Source of the DNA: JASFEQ01 sp050122535 | GTDB taxonomy: Bacteria; Desulfobacterota; DSM-4660; Desulfatiglandales; HGW-15 | Assembly (NCBI GenBank): GCA_050122535.1 | Contig: JASFIT010000238.1 | Span: 1-7,308 of the forward strand | Length of the DNA: 7,308 nucleotides | Direction: 5' to 3' | Shown: positions 5,721-7,308 of the stretch, in pieces | Position numbering within the stretch: the stretch's first letter is position 1 | Layout of the letters: every line of letters starts with the position of its first letter | Position numbers and translations under genes: made by a program | The notes under the pieces: generated by a model | Databases searched by the model: none | What the model was told of the DNA's origin: nothing | The model's input: only the letters and a program-made list of their open reading frames with translations

Positions 5721-6848
5721 ATGGATTTCAGTCTATCACCTGAAAGCAAAATGATGGTCAAGGCAGCTGCTGATTTTGCCCAGCAAGTCATTGAGCCAAT
5801 TGCCGCCAAGATTGAGGAGGATGATGCTATTCCGGAGGATCTATTGCCCACATTTGCGACCGCGAGAATGTTGGGTCTGATGGTCCCCAAGGAATTTGGC
5901 GGGATTGAGACAACTGCCCTGAACATGATTCTGATTACAGAGGAGTTGGCAAAATGTGCATCAGCAGCCTACTGGGCCATGGCTATGAATAACAGCGTTG
6001 CTGAGACGATTTGTCATTGGGGGTCAGAGGATCAGAAAAAGGAATATGTTCCTCCCCTTTGTGATGGATCTAGCTATGCGGCCATGGCCTTTACTGAACC
6101 GGGCACTGGATCGGACCCGACGGCCATCACTACAACGGCCGTTCCGGACGGAGATGAGTACGTGTTGAATGGGACTAAGAGGTTCATCACCAATGGTCAC
6201 AAGAAAGGCTACGGCATTTTTTTCGCAAAGGATGAGACCGAGAAAGTGACGGCCTTTGTCGTGGACAAGAGCGCTGAAGGTTATAGCTGGTCAAAACCGT
6301 GGTCTCTCATGGGGCTGGGTGGTCAGGGCCTGGTGGATGTTTTTTTGAAGGATGTGCGAGTCCCCCAGGCCAATATCCTTGGGGAAAAAGGCAATGGCTT
6401 TCCGATTCTGCTTCGCTGGATTGCAGGTGAAAGGGTGCAACAGATGTCTTTTATGGTGGGCATGGGACAGGCGTGCCTGGAGGAATCATTGAAATATTCG
6501 AAAGAGAGAATGGTGAGGGGGAAGCCGATGACTGCGATGCAGGGGTTTCAATGGATGCTTTCCGAGATGCATGCCAGCATCGAAGCTTGCAGGTGGTGGA
6601 CCTACCGTGTCGCTTCCAAATGGGACGAAGGGGGAAATATTCAGGTGGATTCCGCAGCCCTCAAGCTTTTTGTGGTTCCCACGATCCAGGAAGTGGCGAG
6701 AAAGGGTCTGCAGATCCATGGATCATACGGCTATTGCAGGGATTATAAAATAGAGCGGTTATACCGTACCATAGCCCATGGAGGGGTCACCGCCTCTAGC
6801 ACGGAAATTCAAAAGACGATCGTCGCACTGACCCTGATGCGTTCGTAA
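5721..6848 (+). CDS. Acyl-CoA dehydrogenase family flavoenzyme
   Basis: A 375-residue, full-length FAD enzyme that introduces (or, in some anaerobes, reduces) the alpha-beta double bond of an acyl-CoA and exchanges electrons with ETF in the cytoplasm. Visible marks are the flavin/substrate motif AFTEPGTGSD (123-132), FITNG (155-159), LGEKGNGF (220-227) and the C-terminal QIHGSYGYCRDYKIERLYR (331-349). Aligned without gaps to the usual RLYRDARI..IYEGTSEIQ ending, the classical catalytic Glu position is Ala358 (TASSTEIQ). Glu237 in AGERVQQM aligns, also without gaps through the following helix, with the catalytic Glu of isovaleryl- and long-chain acyl-CoA dehydrogenases, so it is the likely base. 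The usual R-x-x-F-G appears as RMVRG (264-267 area). The etfB gene follows 47 bp later, presumably in one transcript. The acyl substrate cannot be read; a branched or unusual acyl-CoA is possible. Confidence 0.93.
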   Translation: MDFSLSPESKMMVKAAADFAQQVIEPIAAKIEEDDAIPEDLLPTFATARMLGLMVPKEFGGIETTALNMILITEELAKCASAAYWAMAMNNSVAETICHWGSEDQKKEYVPPLCDGSSYAAMAFTEPGTGSDPTAITTTAVPDGDEYVLNGTKRFITNGHKKGYGIFFAKDETEKVTAFVVDKSAEGYSWSKPWSLMGLGGQGLVDVFLKDVRVPQANILGEKGNGFPILLRWIAGERVQQMSFMVGMGQACLEESLKYSKERMVRGKPMTAMQGFQWMLSEMHASIEACRWWTYRVASKWDEGGNIQVDSAALKLFVVPTIQEVARKGLQIHGSYGYCRDYKIERLYRTIAHGGVTASSTEIQKTIVALTLMRS

Positions 6849-6895
6849 TACAAGGCAAAGCTGCTTCTGCAATACGCCATTTCTCCGGACAGGTT

Positions 6896-7308
6896 ATGGA
6901 TATCGTTGTCTGTATAAAGCAAGTGCCTGAAACCGCCAATGTGGGTTGGAATCCTGAGACGGGGACCCTGATGCGTGAAGGCGTTACGGGGGTAGTAAAT
7001 CCCAATGACAAGAATGCCCTGGAGGCTGGGCTTCAGCTAAAAGAAGGACATGGTGGAACGATTACAGCGGTCTCAATGGGACCTGCACAGGCAGAAGAGG
7101 CCCTCAGGGAAGCATTGAGCATGGGCGTAGATCAGGCCATTTTACTCACTGATCGCAGATTTGCCGGAGCAGATACATGGGCTACGGCCTACACATTGAG
7201 TCTTGCTTTGAAAAAGATCGGTAAATTCGATCTCATCCTTTGCGGTAAAGAGACAGCAGATGCATGGACCGGTCAAGTGGGTCCTCAGTTGGCAGAATTT
7301 TTGAGTCT
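6896..7308 (+). CDS. etfB: Electron transfer flavoprotein beta subunit, 3'-truncated by window
   Basis: The first 137 codons of EtfB, the AMP/FAD-binding subunit of the ETF heterodimer that carries electrons between acyl-CoA dehydrogenases and the respiratory chain or other carriers. It opens with MDIVVCIKQVPET at ATG 6896, preceded by a modest GGA (6887-6889) 6 nt away. Family features follow: NPNDKNALEAGLQLKE (35-50), AVSMGPAQAEEALREALSMG (58-77), RRFAGADTWATAYTLS (87-102), DLILCGKE (112-119) and TGQVGPQLAE (125-134). RRFAGADT and QVGP are the style of anaerobe ETFs rather than the mitochondrial type, where the segment reads NQTGQ. In place of the frequent GKQAIDGDTAQVGP it has GKETADAWTGQVGP. 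An etfA gene is expected just downstream. Whether this ETF bifurcates electrons cannot be decided from the visible part. Confidence 0.95.
   Translation, partial: MDIVVCIKQVPETANVGWNPETGTLMREGVTGVVNPNDKNALEAGLQLKEGHGGTITAVSMGPAQAEEALREALSMGVDQAILLTDRRFAGADTWATAYTLSLALKKIGKFDLILCGKETADAWTGQVGPQLAEFLS

Noticed and set aside
5721..6848. Acyl-CoA dehydrogenase as an inactive pseudoenzyme because the YEGT Glu is missing
   Set aside because: Glu237 sits at the alternative catalytic position known from isovaleryl- and long-chain enzymes, and the flavin motifs are intact.

Overview
The window holds six protein-coding genes, all on the + strand and tightly packed. No convincing minus-strand gene, tRNA, rRNA or CRISPR array is visible. 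Base composition is moderate by eye. An acyl-CoA dehydrogenase followed by an anaerobe-type EtfB, next to a NosL-like/ABC cluster, with short GGGACG repeats between genes, fits an anaerobic deltaproteobacterium (Desulfobacterota or a related syntroph). That placement is an inference; no marker gene is present.

Region 1 (1-5635) looks like one cell-envelope operon. It begins with the C-terminal part of an FtsX/MacB-type ABC permease, cut by the window start. A 167-bp gap follows, holding an 8-bp tandem repeat and a long imperfect hairpin, then a LolD/MacB-type ATPase. An eight-helix membrane protein of unrecognised family overlaps the ATPase by ATGA. Next is a membrane-anchored or exported fusion of a NosL/TRASH-like metal-binding domain with a type-2 (NMT1/THI5-like) periplasmic binding domain. 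The last gene is an exported or anchored protein of 13 in-phase 31-residue HEAT repeats.

Region 2 (5636-7308) starts with a short gap that carries a degenerate relative of the upstream repeat. It is followed by an acyl-CoA dehydrogenase and the first 137 codons of EtfB, cut by the window end. This is a typical dehydrogenase-ETF arrangement for moving electrons from acyl-CoA oxidation (or to enoyl-CoA reduction). The catalytic glutamate of the dehydrogenase appears to sit at the isovaleryl-CoA-dehydrogenase-type position.

The best candidate for an undescribed system is 1-5635. It combines an FtsX-type ABC transporter, a polytopic protein whose loop Cys/His motifs are all predicted to face the periplasm, a NosL-binding-protein fusion, and a HEAT scaffold. 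I infer periplasmic metal or thiol handling coupled to ligand binding. No metal enzyme such as NosZ is present in the window, so the client is unknown.
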